Origin: Megalobrama amblycephala | Taxonomy: Eukaryota > Chordata > Actinopteri > Cypriniformes > Xenocyprididae | Length of the DNA stretch: 64,000 nucleotides | Direction of reading: 5' to 3' | Assembly: GCF_018812025.1 (NCBI RefSeq) | Contig: NC_063049.1 | Span: forward strand, 11,723,537 to 11,787,536 | Shown: positions 1 to 15,642 of the stretch, piece by piece | How the letters are laid out: each line of letters opens with the position of its first letter | Position numbering within the stretch: position 1 is the first letter of the stretch | Notes under the pieces: generated by a model | Told to the model about the DNA's origin: nothing | Databases searched by the model: none | Seen by the model: the letters and a program-made list of their open reading frames with translations, nothing else | Translations under genes and position numbers: made by a program

Positions 1-214
1 TATAATTGAATTATTGATATCTTTTTTCATCAGTGTTTTATGTGAAATCGACTTTAATAATTGTAATTTCTTAACACGTTTATCAACGTATACAGTGCAT
101 ACTGAAATATACATCACCAAACAGAGGTAAATTGCTAATCGATCATGGAGGATATATACTACAGCAGATCTCAGTGAAATCACAGTCATGCACCGGCTGT
201 CAGTCAGTCCTCAG

Positions 215-289
215 ATTGGCAGAAGAGTCTCGCTGCTGATTGGTGGTACTCACATATGACGCAGATGACGTACTGAACTCAAGCACGTG
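215..289 (+). promoter_or_regulatory. nr4a2: nr4a2 proximal promoter: CCAAT, CRE and E-box cluster
   Basis: Two inverted CCAAT boxes (ATTGG at 215-219 and 239-243) are followed by two CRE/AP-1-like sites nine bases apart, TGACGCA at 257-263 and TGACGTA at 266-272, and an E-box CACGTG at 284-289. They lie about 160-230 bases before a good splice donor (445/446) that could end the first non-coding exon. NR4A genes are immediate-early genes switched on by cAMP/CREB, and mammalian Nurr1 promoters carry a CRE, so the arrangement fits. I see no clear TATA box. The motifs are seen directly; their use is inferred. Confidence 0.5.
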
Positions 290-329
290 GGTCTCACATA
301 AACAAAGACACATTGGCAGACAGAGCTCT

Positions 330-445
330 ACATGCCAGTGTTGAGCTCCGAGCTGTGCGGACAACACGCTGTACTGGACATTTACACACATATTCTGCAT
401 TACAAACATATGGATACATTATAGTTTTGCTGATGGTCTACTAAG
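330..445 (+). other. nr4a2: Probable nr4a2 non-coding exon 1 (start unknown)
   Basis: The sequence between the promoter motifs and the donor CTAAG|GTATGT (exon end 445) is a plausible first 5' UTR exon. The start is a guess from its distance to the CRE pair. Vertebrate nr4a2 genes have untranslated exons before the coding start, which supports looking for one here. Confidence 0.35.
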
Positions 446-709
446 GTATGTCATTGCCTTTTTTTCTTTTTTTTTTTCTTTTTTTTTTTGTGTAAACATG
501 TAGTTAGCAGAATTGTCCTATGGTATCTTTGTTTTAAACAATCTGTGATTTCTGTTTGTTGGTTTCTGCTGATTTTATGCAAAATGTTTTTTTTTTTTTT
601 TCCCTCTTTGAGTAGCTGCAATGTGAAAACAGTTTTTATTCAGTCCTTGTCTGAGACTAGAGTCTAAAGACCAGCGCACGGTTATGTTTATGTGAAATTG
701 TGTTTCTTC

Positions 710-711
<2 letters not shown>

Positions 712-798
<87 letters not shown>
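712..798. repeat. (TA)n microsatellite in nr4a2 5' intron
   Basis: About 86 bases of uninterrupted TA lie between the two candidate 5' UTR exons, followed by a short TTA run. The tract creates artificial Ile/Tyr open frames that are not genes. Confidence 0.97.
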
Positions 799-801
<3 letters not shown>

Positions 802-1029
802 ATTATTATTTTTAAATGCATTAATCTCGAGAGTAAAAACAAATAAACAAACGCGGCGCGCAAAACCTTAAACTTCCGATCCATCACGCATATGCACATG
901 TTCTGATACGACGCAAGAAAGTGTGTTTCAGATTTCTAAGTTTAAGAGAGCTCTCGTATTTTGCATAGTCATTTACTGGAACTAATAAAATGTGATGCAA
1001 AATCAAGTGAAAGTTGTGTGTTTTATCAG

Positions 1030-1135
1030 AGGGAGAATCCAGAGCCGAGTCGTTTGTCTTGAACCCCGGTATTAAATTTCATCTGTTATTATCACCTTCA
1101 CCAAGATCTGCTGAGGAACAGTCCCACGACTGAAG
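1030..1135 (+). other. nr4a2: Probable nr4a2 non-coding exon 2
   Basis: A pyrimidine-rich acceptor (TTTTATCAG, ending 1029) and a strong donor (GAAG|GTACTT, exon end 1135) bracket 106 bases. The exon would splice to the acceptor TTTGTTTGCAG ending at 1265, two bases before the start codon. It is inferred from splice signals only. Confidence 0.35.
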
Positions 1136-1267
1136 GTACTTCACGATATTCAGCTGTTAAAAGTGATTTTGCAAAGTTGCATGTAAGCACTGCCAAAACG
1201 ACTTTCTATTATTTTCAGGCTTGTTTTTCTGATTTGTATTGATTAGGCTACTGTTTTGTTTGCAGCC

Positions 1268-4154
<2,887 letters not shown>

Positions 4155-5240
4155 ACCGAGAGAGAGGGAGACAAACTATTTCAAACAACCTCAGAGAACT
4201 TCCACAGACTCCCTTAAAAACTGAAAGTCTGACTTTTTTAAACCACCAACCATCGCCAACTGAAAGAGGATCCAACAATTTAACGCCTGGAAAACACCAA
4301 GCGAAAAAAAAAAATAAATAAAAAAAATAATAATAAAATAAAATAAAATAAAAATAATATTAATTCATTTTGCCAACGGCAAGTGATTTTTTTCCTCTTT
4401 ATCCCACCACCAAACTGCCTCTGAGTATCTCAGAACAGACAAAAATGTACAAAAAAGGAAGAAAAAAGTAATAATAATTATAATAAAAGACAGATTATCC
4501 AATAGTTTGCCTGATTTTGAACAATGAAAAATATCACGCCACTACTAATCATTGTTAACTGCAAACGTCTGTATTCATGGAAAAATCACAGAGTGTATCA
4601 TATACGCCATTTCTATATACCTATTCAATAGATTTATGTGATTTATATGATGTGTATAAAGCTTGTACAGAGACAGTTTTTTTTTTCTTTTTCTTTTATA
4701 ACTTGTGCCTGTGTATCTCTGTCAGGTGGAAAGGAGACGCATGTTGTAGAGGACTCTTGTCTCTATTACACACTCTATATTCCGGACACTATGTAGTCTG
4801 TTAGATTTTATAAAGATTCGTAGTATTGGGGCAACTTTTAAATATGGCACATGTGGATAAAGATACCAGTATCATCTGTACAGGTAAAAAGGGACCCATA
4901 GTGTTTGTAAAATTGTCAGACATTCCTTGTTTGTATGTGTTGTATGTATTGTTGCTGTTTAATATAAACGTTTATATATTTATTTTGAGTTTGCCGTTAA
5001 AGCATGGTGCAGTTGAAATGATTTCAGACGCATCACCGTCGTCTTTGTTTAATGTCTCATATGTGATTTAATTTGCCATCTTCTATTCCTGTAGGTGTGT
5101 GAAAATCATCACTGCCTTTTTTCTATGGTTTAACTAAATATACTGCAACGCGTTCGGTTCGGTTCGGTTCCGAATCCGAATCAAACTCCACGAGAAAAGA
5201 ATATTTAATGTTTACAAATAAAACTTTTAAATAATTTCCA
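4155..5240 (+). other. nr4a2: nr4a2 3' UTR, AU-rich
   Basis: Downstream of the stop codon lies an A/T-rich stretch with an A-rich run (about 4303-4360), several ATTTA-type elements (for example around 4975-4985) and AATAAA signals. AU-rich 3' UTRs are usual for short-lived immediate-early mRNAs. The 3' end is set provisionally after the AATAAA at 5217-5222; earlier AATAAA motifs at about 4314-4345 and 4481 could be used instead. Confidence 0.55.
5217..5222 (+). terminator. nr4a2: Candidate nr4a2 polyadenylation signal AATAAA
   Basis: A canonical AATAAA lies about 1,060 bases after the stop codon, followed by AT-rich sequence. It is one of several possible signals. Confidence 0.4.
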
Positions 5241-5390
5241 TGGAGGAGCCGTGTCTCTTAATCAAATTTCAAACTGAAGAGGGAATTCGTTGTACTGAAA
5301 ATAAGGACTTTCCCCCGGAAATTTGTGATCAGAAATTGCTCAAGGAAAAAACCTATACTGCTCAAGGCAAAAACCAAACAAACAAAAAAG

Positions 5391-5440
<50 letters not shown>

Positions 5441-6862
5441 CATTATTATTTTTCTTCACGTGATAGGTTATTTTCATAAAAAGTAAGCATAACTACATAT
5501 CGAATGAATATAACATTTAAACCGTAGATTGCAAATAATAATTTCGCGCGAAAAAATACGCATTTCTGATACATCCGTTTCATCAGGTTGATTTTTCTCA
5601 TTAGAATAAGAATAGACAAAGTAAAAAAATAAATAATAATAACAAAAATAATAAAACTTCACAATAAACAAGGAAGCGTTTTAAAAGTTTGCCCCACAAT
5701 AAAAGAAGAAACATTGATCTGTGGAAAATTATTTCCATTTATTCTTAAGAGTTTTGCGCTCTAAAAAGATCTGAACTGAAATATATTACATAAGAATATT
5801 CGTCATTCAAATGCATAAAATTGTTTTCGCAAACAGATATAGTTGTTGTTTTGTTGTTGAACGTGAGATACACTACAGGTGTCTGAAAGCTATTAAATCC
5901 GTTACAGTAAGTTATTAAAATGAGGCCGATGGATGAAAAAATAATGTAAAAAATATAGCAGTTCAATTATCTATTTAAAAAAAAAAAAAGACAGAAAAAA
6001 GAAAGAAAAATAGAATTTGTGACAATTTTACAGAGTAATAATTAGAGCGATTTATAGCAACGCTTTATGCTGTTTCATGCATTCAGTAAATTTTCAGTAC
6101 ATTTCTCTTTCTTTTGTTTTTATTCCGATTTATATTTTTAAACTTTAATTCAGGATTCGGAATTGGAGATATAACTAAATTTAAGCATCATATAGCATTC
6201 TTAAAAATAAGTAAGCTATTTATAGCACATTTAATATATATATATATATATATATTATATCAGTAGGCCTATCTTAAAATAACATAGCCAAACATGTTAT
6301 GAACATGAATGCGTAATAAATTACATTTTTGTTTTCAGTTATTTATCAATTACGGGAGAGTTCCATATTTGGTTTTAATGTTTTAGATTGTTCCAAGAAA
6401 CATTAAAATTAAATAAAATATTAGCGAAAGAATATTCATTTTACTCTTTATATTATACTTCGGAATGATGAATTTCATCTTTTGTTTAACTCTTGTTAGG
6501 TGTTCTTCTGCACCATTACAGGGTCGTACGGGCTGTATATCACACCAGAGTATAATGAGCTTTTTTTTAGACAGGTATCATTCTCTAAATTATTTAAAGC
6601 ATTGCAGATTTGGAGAATGCAAGCGTGCGTATAATTGTTTTACATGACTAGTGCGCGTGTGTGCGGACTTGTGTCTTAAACCGACAATAAACACGCATAA
6701 ATGATTTTAAGGTTCTATAATCTGCCGGCTTGATCATCTGAACACTGACGTTAACACCAAGCTCACAAAGAGTATGTTTTTTTGCCATTTCAAACTCCTG
6801 CAGGATATTTGCAGCAACATGTACTTAAGAATGGGAACACCACATAATTACAAATAAGATTT

Positions 6863-6898
<36 letters not shown>

Positions 6899-7300
6899 TA
6901 CAAGAACCAGGACATACACACACACAAAATGTCTGTATGAATTAAAATGTGCTTATCTTGGAGACTTACACTCAATTTGTTTCAAGCAGGTGCAGTGTAA
7001 TGTACTGTACATATAAACTTGACACAGGGACTCGAAAAACATTACTGAAACCAAGGAAAGCATGACAATATTTAGACCATAAATCAGTGTAAAATATAAA
7101 CCTAGCACATGTTACTATGAGCTTGTGAACATCTGCATTTTACTTTATCTGGTGGGACTTTCTTCTATGGCTTTAGATGGGAGATGTTAGATTTTGTGGA
7201 AAAAATTCACATCTAACCTGAAAACTGAGCTAAAACAGACCAGATGTAGCAAATTTGTCATAACTGTCTCAAGTAAGAGAAATTAGCCTTAAAATTATAA
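5241..7300. other. AT-rich intergenic DNA with microsatellites
   Basis: No gene is recognisable. The stretch holds a (TTA)n run at about 5392-5438, short (TA)n tracts at about 6235-6255 and 6865-6897, and A- or T-rich sequence. Open frames here are low-complexity and lack splice or family signals. Confidence 0.6.
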
Positions 7301-7302
7301 TA

Positions 7303-7304
7303 TG

Positions 7305-7373
<69 letters not shown>
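7303..7373. repeat. (TA)n microsatellite
   Basis: About 70 bases are alternating TA, with a few interruptions at the left edge. Confidence 0.95.
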
Positions 7374-7379
<6 letters not shown>

Positions 7380-7439
7380 GTTCATACACACTTTCATTGT
7401 GCATTACTGAAGAGTGAAGAGTTCTTTACAGAATTCTGT

Positions 7440-8290
7440 CATTCACCATTCATGTCCGTGTAGCTCAGAAAGGACATGAAGGTGCCTCTGGGCAACGTCT
7501 GGGAAAGCTCACAATCACATAATCTCTCTCTCTCTCTCTCTCTGCTTTTCTTTCTCCCTCATTCTCTTTCTCTCATCAGCCATGGCATGGCTGATCTTTT
7601 CCCAAAGTTCTCACAAGGCAAAGAATTGTCTGAATAATTAGATCTTCACAGCAAAAAGACTAATTCCAAGTCAAATTAAGATTACACTCAAAAGCAGTTT
7701 GCTGACATTTAGCAGATCAGTTAGAGGGACGCTCTGCAGTGTCAAAAGCTTGTACCGTGTTGACTGAAGTAATCATTTAGGTTGGCAACGGCCTAATCTC
7801 TGCACAAAGAAAAAAGCATGGAAGCAATGTCGTGAGCGGCGTGTGACAGAGAGACACGCTCACCTTACACATGTTGAGGTATTTTCAGTCTGCTCTAGTG
7901 CACGTTGTCGCACTCACACTCCAATTCTGCGTGTTTAAATAGAGACGAATAACAGAGCATTTCACTGCTCCTTTATCTGTGCTGACAGAGGGGACGAATA
8001 TGGCAGCGGTCTCCTATATGCTTTTGGTCTGTCAATCTGCTCTTTGGGTTCTGCTTAGCACTGCAGATAATGCAAACGCAGAAGGAAGGATGGAAATAAC
8101 ACGCTCCGTCTGCACATGGAGAGCTCAGAGGCCGCAGGCACTTTGTCTTAAGTGCTAGAGCAGGAAACCTAAGAGGAACTAAATTATAAAGCAGTGCTCC
8201 ACTCGGACAGATCTGTCCAGTCTCTGTACTGAGGGGCTGATGGGATAGACGCCCTAAAACACAGTCATTAAGCAGTGCGGGACGCATTCT
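7440..8290. promoter_or_regulatory. Repeat-poor stretch, possible conserved regulatory element
   Basis: Unlike its surroundings, this stretch has balanced composition apart from a (TC)n run at about 7525-7543, and has no transposon hallmarks. It contains homeodomain-type ATTA/TAAT cores (for example GAATAATTAGATC near 7633), a CCATGGCATGGCTGA palindromic motif near 7580 and no coding frame. Position 3' of nr4a2 makes an enhancer plausible. This is inference; only cross-species alignment would show conservation. Confidence 0.22.
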
Positions 8291-8854
8291 ACTTCATAGA
8301 TGATTTTAGTAACTCATGGAAACCTCAGAGTAACAAGGTCAGATGTAGCTGCAGCATTGAACTGAACTGAATGAAAAGCAACTCTCTTCCCACCAGGAAC
8401 CCAGCAACTTTTATCATTGCTTTGATCAATTCTGTTTCACATTTGCTTTGCCGTCTTTGCGAAAAACCTAATTTAAATATCGGTTTCTATATACCAGGCA
8501 ATGGCATCCTCTGTGACATGTGGGCTCGCAAACACAGTGCAAATCTGTGCAGAGCTAAAGCAGATGTCGTGTGTTGGTAGAGCGCTCTGCTGGGTTTACA
8601 GACAGATGCTTACTGCATGGCCTTTAATGCAGTCCCTCCAGCTCACGTGTGTGAATGCAAATCTACTGACAAAAAATCCTACAGACATCTTCACTTTTTA
8701 TTTAAACATTATTTGTGACTGGCACAGTAAAAGACTATATATTTCTGTCCAATGCTCTGACTGAGATAAAACAGCACTGCCTGATGAAAAATGCTTTATT
8801 TGGAAATACCTGCAAATGTTTAAATATTAAACGATGTGTGATGATATCCCTTAC

Positions 8855-9290
8855 TCAAAAAACTGAATTGTTGGATTTACTTAAAAAAAGCAGTGTGTAG
8901 TGATTCCACACAACTATATTGAGTAAATTTTACAAATGACAATTTAGTTGTATGAACAAAAGAAATTCAAGTAGACCTGACAAAATTTCTTTGAGTAAAT
9001 ACAAATAATTTGAATTTGTGACTGTTACATAATATTTATATGTGCAGTTTACTTAATATGTAAGGTGAACACATTTATTATTTTAATATATATGCAGTCC
9101 CTTGCAAAGCATTCTGGGAACTGCCCAGTAAGTTATGTCAACATTAATTTGTGCAATGTTAAGTTGACTGAACAAACACTTAAGTAAAGCTGACAATACT
9201 CATTTTTAGTAGAAACAACTCAGTTAAATTAAGTTCATGTAGTTACATGAGTTTTTAAGTAATGTGAACAAGGATGGTTTGAGAAACTGA
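8855..9290. repeat. ACTTAA/GAGTAA-rich degenerate repeat
   Basis: Many variants of 'aatttacttaaa', 'ttgagtaaat' and 'taagttgactgaa' occur in both orientations, with a 'gcaaagcattctggga' core near 9105. Similar motif-rich blocks occur at about 40690-40860 and 56060-56180. It looks like a dispersed fish repeat with weak inverted symmetry; I cannot name the family. Confidence 0.4.
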
Positions 9291-10561
9291 ACAACAGTGA
9301 AAGTTCTTCTTTTTTTTTTTTTTAGTGCTGAGTCAGAGAGTGAGACAGGTGTATGTCTCAGAGTAGAGAGGTTGCAGTTTATGACATTTCTTTTTTATTG
9401 TTTTGTATGAGGACATGGAGACAAAAGAGTCTCTTACATATAGGGGAGACCAGGGCTAGTTGTCACAAGATCTGCAAGAAGGTTTAAAGTTTCAAGCATC
9501 TAATTAAACTTCTTCTTTTTTTTTTTTTTTGTGATTTCTGTACTACAAACTGAAATTTCAATGTCATCTTATTTTATCTAATTGCTGATTGGTCATAACA
9601 GAACACAATTACAGCACAATTCAAAAGCACACATTAAGACAAGTCAATTATATAATGAAGCTAGAATTTATTAGAAAGGTTGTGTTCTCTGGAATTTTCC
9701 AAAAATTTCAGGTCAAAGCATGTTACATGAATTTTGTACAATCGATTCAATGCAATGGAAAGTTTATCGGTCAAGTATGTTTACCTTGTTTGCTATTTTA
9801 TGAATTGCTGTGTGTTTATTTATTGTTTTGCAATTTGAATTGTACTGAAAAGTTAAAACAGGCTGTTTAATGTCGGATTACCATTGCAACAAGTTACTCC
9901 ATGATATGTGACAAGAAGATGCTTTGATATTGGGGCATGCTGTCGCAAAGGGTCAAATGTGTTGTAATTGAACCACACTGTATAATTGTACCTGGGAAAT
10001 AACGGTGGAAATGTTCAAAAGGGTTTCCTATTTTTTCGTCTTTAGGTGTGTGTTAGTATAGCCTTTCAACCAAGCAGTGAAAAATAATCAGTTTGCTCCA
10101 GTCTCCACTGTACTGGTATGGATTTTGGTACATATATTTTCATATATGATATTAACAGATGCCTATTGTGTTTGCTTGCATTTATGCAGACTCGTACACA
10201 GCATTCACAGCATTTGTCAAAATGGAAGAAAGATTTAAACAGAACAATGACATTTAAATTTTAAATTACACATTTAAATTTCTTTTCATAGTGAGGTTTA
10301 GAACAATAAAAATTTCTGTATTCCCAGTATTAGAAGAATAGTAGATTTAGTAGATTTTGTTTGAGTGTAACTGCATGTATAAAAAAAAAAAAAAAAGAAA
10401 AGAAAAGAGACAACGTGATTGATGATTGTGATGAAGGTGCAACGTATTCGTCCTGGTTCTTGTAGTCGGTGAACAACAGTTTATCATGATATTAGAGTGT
10501 GTATCAGTAAAGTGGGTCAGAGAGTAGGCTTCACATAATCCATACACCATACAGCTAGAGG

Positions 10562-10562
<1 letters not shown>

Positions 10563-10638
<76 letters not shown>
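10563..10638. repeat. (CA)n microsatellite
   Basis: An uninterrupted 76-base CA run. On the minus strand it gives a spurious poly-Val/Cys frame. Confidence 0.98.
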
Positions 10639-10639
<1 letters not shown>

Positions 10640-10832
10640 TTTAAATATGATGTAAGAGTGACATGTAAGAGTGAAGGTATTCTACTAATTCAATGAATTG
10701 AAATATGTCTGCTTGTTTAATTAGAGTACCTTTTTAAGCATGATCACACATCTTCAAAAGACTGTTTCCCTTCACTGCAAACAACAGTTATTAATTGGAC
10801 ACATATTAAGCATGTCTCTTTGTGCGAAAGAC

Positions 10833-10833
<1 letters not shown>

Positions 10834-10882
<49 letters not shown>

Positions 10883-10898
10883 GAGAGAGAGAGAGAGA
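10834..10898. repeat. (CA)n-(GA)n compound microsatellite
   Basis: About 45 bases of CA followed by about 17 bases of GA. Confidence 0.97.
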
Positions 10899-11287
10899 TC
10901 TTTACATCATTTATATTAGTAATCAGACACCAATCCTTCAGTCATGTAAGGAGAATGACCAGATGTCACACAATGACTGATGTCACTGCATGTGGAAATC
11001 AAAGTGTTGTCCCTCTGAGTTCTAGCAGACATTATCACACACATCAGGACAGTAAAAGACACTAATTATTTAAGGATCCACTTAAAAGTGACTGACTGCA
11101 GCTGTGGAAGACACACCACTCATAAATATTTAGCTCAGACATAAGTTATGGGCTGACCCACTGTTGTGCATTGATTCCTGATGAACATTGTTGAATTTTC
11201 ATTTCAAGCATGGTCAGCAACACTGTGTATGTGAGTAATGCAAATCGGGGAAAATGAAATAAAAAATGAACAAAATATCAAGAAGAA

Positions 11288-11318
<31 letters not shown>

Positions 11319-13815
11319 TTTAGGTAATGCATAGATAAAGGTAATGCACTTCAGAAGACATTTTTAAAGTAAGTAAAACAAATTGTCAATATTGGAAGAA
11401 AATAAACTTAATTCAAGATATATCTTCTAAAAACTTCAAAACATCTTAATATGATATGCAATTTTGCTTCTCAAGTAAATTTATCTTGTTTTAAGGATGT
11501 ATATTGTTTGGTACAATTGTTAGTTGTTTGGTATGTGCTTTGGTATGTGAAGGTTAGGGACAGGTTCCACAGTATGTTTAGGTTTAAGGGTGGGTATAAT
11601 TACAACAATGTAATAACACAGTAATTACAGAAATTAATCACAGATGTAATTACATGCAGGCATTTTTTTAAATACTGTATAAGTACAATGTAAACACTTT
11701 GTACACAATAAGTTTTATTAAATGATTGATTTAAATTTTAGTATTTAGTATTTTAGTTGTTAAAGACACCTAATTTTAAAGTAATATGAATTTACCATAA
11801 GACTCATGAATGTGTATACTGTAATTGTGTGTTCTCTGTTAGAGGTTATTTATAAAACAGAGGCATTTACTTCTAATGCCTAATCTGTGACCAGTAATTT
11901 TGATATCTAAGAACTCATGTATAGCCAGACGTTCTTTATTGCTGTTCATGCATCAGTGAATCAAGCCATTGACTAAATGGTCAGCTTTACACTGTTCCTC
12001 TTAGTAAAATCAGCTGTTATTTATATTGTGACTAAATTATATACAGAAAGCAATGCAAAGAATGCTTCAATTATTATCGCTGGAGCTGTCAATCACTTCA
12101 GATCAGGGTGATTTCAGTGTCTATGTCTTCTGCACTCTCCCCAAAACTCCCACTAGAAACAATGATTGTGCCTACACATTACCCAATCATAGCAGTGGGA
12201 ATTTACACTGAAGTCTTAAAGGAGACAAATTATGACAGTTTTTATAATAAGTGCACCTCAGGAAACACTATAAAATACATAAAACATGCAATTCATTAAC
12301 CCTTCAAATGAATTAACTTAAAAAAAAAAAAAAGTTGAAAAACATTGTTGACGAACAGATTATTTAATATAAGTTTTGTTTGTTTCATTTTGTTCTGCAC
12401 AATGTCCAAATTTAAATGTGTTATAGTAAGTAAATTTGTTATCGTTGTTGTTCATATCTATCTCCAGGAGAGGTTCCAGGTTCAGTAGATATCTGGATTC
12501 TGACCTTTTCAGCTTTCTGTAGCCTGATGCACATTGGATGCTGATGACAGTTCTATGTCACTGACACACCAGGCATGACACACCAAGTTGATAAAAAAGG
12601 AGTGTTATCTGACATAATTAAGATTTTTTTTTTTTTTTTTCTGACACAGTTTAACTCAGAATTTGTCATATTTTGTTACCTTTAAAAAAAAAAAACTATA
12701 GTGAAACTGTATTAATGAATGAAATGTTCAAGGTTTGACTCTATATATATATATATAATTATGAGCTGAGTACTTGTACTGGTCCTCTTGAAGAAAAAGC
12801 TGGTCCACTGTATTTAATGCAGACTGTGTCTGCTGTGGATATGGGTTTGCATGTTAAACAGATCCACAGCCCATGCAGCTTTTATTGAAGTATTGAACGG
12901 GGTCATTATGTCTTCTGATCTGATTGATAAACTAAGGTGATAATTTCCATCTCAGCAACGTGCGGAAGCAGTTAATATTTCCCAGGGCAGGCATGTTTCC
13001 GATTCAGTTGCTTTTAATGAACCTTCCCTAACTGGTCAGTGGAGTAGAAAAAAAAACATTCATTTATGTCTTACAGGAACATAGAAAGAGATTAACTTTG
13101 GTAAATGGTACAACACAAATGTCTCAGTGTGGCAGATGACCGGGTGAATTGTGATTTTTTGTTTGTGTGTGTGTGTGTGTGTATAAAAAAATGATTTAAT
13201 TTGTATGACTAATCAGAATAATTACGTTAAATAACTGAGCTTTTCAAAGTTGATGACCAAACACAAGCTCTGAAGACAACACAGACACACAAATTATAGG
13301 CATATTTTGATGACTAAACGTTTTTAAGTTAGAGTGCATGTTGGCCATCAGCCATCTGATGTCATGATGTAAAATGTCAAAGTGATGGGCAACATTCCCC
13401 CCGTCAGCATGTACTTACACTGAACCTGCAACACCATCTATAAACCACTGTCTCTCTCAATCTCGCTCCGTTTGCCTCTCACTCTCTCTATGAGACATAC
13501 CCATGCACGAGTAATGTGTTCGTGCTTGGTAAATTGCACAGGCTTTTGTCCTGAAGGAATAAAGATTTAAAACCTTGCACGCCTCATTTCTGACATTTGG
13601 CATTTGTAAATATTCCATTTGATTCTGAAAATAATATGATAAAATAGTGAATGCATTTTTGTTTTTATGTTGTCGAGTAGAGTATTGTTAGGTAAAGATT
13701 GTAAAAGACAGAGTATGACTTTTCGAATGAATAGATGATGAAAACACTTTGTGTCAATTCATTTGTCTAAACACAGCAGTAATATTTTTTTTTTATTTCC
13801 TCACCCTTACACATT

Positions 13816-13840
13816 AACACACACTCGCACACGCGCACGC

Positions 13841-13871
<31 letters not shown>
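13816..13871. repeat. (CA)n microsatellite, imperfect
   Basis: CA repeats with CG interruptions in the left half (acacgcgcacgcacacgcac). Confidence 0.9.
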
Positions 13872-14220
13872 AATAGCGTGTTCAATCAACTTAATTAAGA
13901 AAACATTTTTCCACAGAATAAGACTAAAACAAGTGCATTTTTACACATAAGCTGCATTGAAAACCCTGTAACACCTTTGGTGTTCCCAGTCAAAAATGAC
14001 CAGCCTTTTAAAAATTGCTTGTAAATCGCTCATTATGCAATATTATCATTAAATATTGGATTCAATATTTTTGTCAAGTTGTTTTCTTTCAATTAGGACA
14101 GGTTTTGTATTTCTTTTTGAAACTGATTGATCGTAGGCCTCATTGATCTGAGCCTCATTGATCTGAGGATAAAGTTCATCTCTGTGAAAAAGAAAGCCTG
14201 TAATACTCAAAATAGTTGGT

Positions 14221-14283
14221 TTGTGGGTGTGGGTGTGTGTGTGTGTGTGTGTGTGTGAGTGAGTGAGAGAGAGAGAGAGAGAT
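14221..14283. repeat. (GT)n-(GA)n compound microsatellite
   Basis: A GT run (about 14223-14257) passes into GAGT and then GA repeats. Confidence 0.93.
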
Positions 14284-14689
14284 AGAAAGATAGAGAGAGC
14301 AACAGCATGAGCAGTTTAGTGCTTTTTGGTTATTGTCTTATCTTGGCTAAATATATTTGCTAGGTTGTTCTGTTGCATTCCCATTGATTTGTACTTTCTT
14401 TTTCTTGGATTATCTTCTTTGTTTAATAAAAGAGCTGCATTTAGATCCACACATCAACTCTCTCTTTTATTCCTAGAAGCATTACAATTAAATTCTCTTT
14501 CTAACAATTTTACATACATGAGTAAAGCCTTTAGTACAAAACAGTGAAACTGGCAACCTTGTAATTATCAACACTGTTACATTTCTGAAGACGTAATTGT
14601 GTCCAGATACGCACACCATATATTAATGTTTTAATTTAACCGGCGTGACGAAATGGATGAAATATTCTGAATGATATCAATCCAGAATC

Positions 14690-15212
14690 TGACTTGTGAT
14701 GCAGCCTGGAATCACACCATGTTACTTATCTGGCCAGAGGAGGACTGATCCCCCAACTGAACCTGGTTTCTCGCAAGGTGTTTTTTTTTTTTTTTTTTTT
14801 TTTCTGTTTCTGTCACCTGATGGAGATTGGGTTCCTTGCCTTTGCCTTGCTTAGTTTGGGACACTTAAAATTTAGCAATATTATTGACTTGACTGCACTG
14901 ACACTATTTGATGAGAACTGAATTGATGACATGTTTTCTCCTGAGCTGTTTTATAGCTGAACTGAACACATTGCATAATTTATAAACTTTACACACTTAA
15001 TGAACTGAATTAAACTTGAACTGACTAGCTGAACAATTACACTATTTTCTTTATTAAGAGCTGCTTTACAGCACAGTTGAATTCTGTGAGCATCGTTGAT
15101 CACTACTTCCCTGTTTATTACCATAAAGCTGCTTTGAAATGTTAGGGTTATGTATAAAGCTATAACGATCTGTAATGTATAAAACATTACATACTTGACA
15201 TGACTTGACTTA
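14690..15212 (+). mobile_element. L2-clade LINE, 3' UTR fragment
   Basis: The sequence follows the 3' UTR order of the L2 copies at 24200-24558 and 44640-45000: a 'ggccagaggaggactgatcccc' block, a 'cctggtttctc' block with a T-run, 'gattgggttccttgcc', 'ttgcttagtt', 'gggacactta', 'aaagctgctttga' and finally degenerate 'acttgacatgacttgactt'. No coding part is present. It is more diverged than the other copies, so probably older. Only the untranslated tail is kept, as expected for a strongly 5'-truncated LINE insertion. Confidence 0.75.
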
Positions 15213-15642
15213 AGATGGCACAATACAATTGAAATTTAAATACATTATATTTTCTGATAGATTGTTAGAACTGTAAGTAAATAAACAAATAAATAAAGTG
15301 CTTCTTTCTTTACTACTAATTTTTCTTCATGACAGGGAGTAGTCAGCATTCAGTAACGCAGCATCTTTGTGAAAAGGCATGGTTGGACATTGCAGACTGA
15401 AGCACAGGAGAAATACTCCTCTGCTTTGACACGGCTGATTTTGAAAGTTCAAGCAGAAAACCAATTATAATGAGCAGCACAGACCCTGAAGCCCGTCCAT
15501 CCACAGCACACATGAAATCTAAAAGAACTTATAAACAGAGAGGTGCCATGTGAGCCCAGCAAGCCCTCTGTCGATATGAAAAGAGAATTTACATGTATTA
15601 CACACGGGTACTTTAAATGCAAGTACAATGTAACAACAGAAT

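Larger units (their letters stand above)
9291..14689. other. Intergenic DNA, no gene recognised
   Basis: AT-rich sequence with poly-T runs, several microsatellites (listed separately), a (AAT)n run at about 11288-11319 and a block at about 11490-11700 ('ggttagggacaggttcc', 'gggtgggtataattacaa') that resembles a dispersed cyprinid repeat. The stretch at about 12890-13030 is repeat-free and could be regulatory, but I see no firm signal. Confidence 0.5.

Noticed and set aside
200..409. 69-codon minus-strand frame across the nr4a2 promoter
   Set aside because: No family motif; it overlaps the CRE/CCAAT cluster and is most simply a chance frame.
708..899. Open frame of alternating Ile/Tyr on the minus strand
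   Set aside because: Produced entirely by the (TA)n microsatellite at 712-798.
10347..10637. Minus-strand Cys/Val-repeat frame, and the Thr/His-repeat frame at 10820-11065
   Set aside because: Translations of CA microsatellites.
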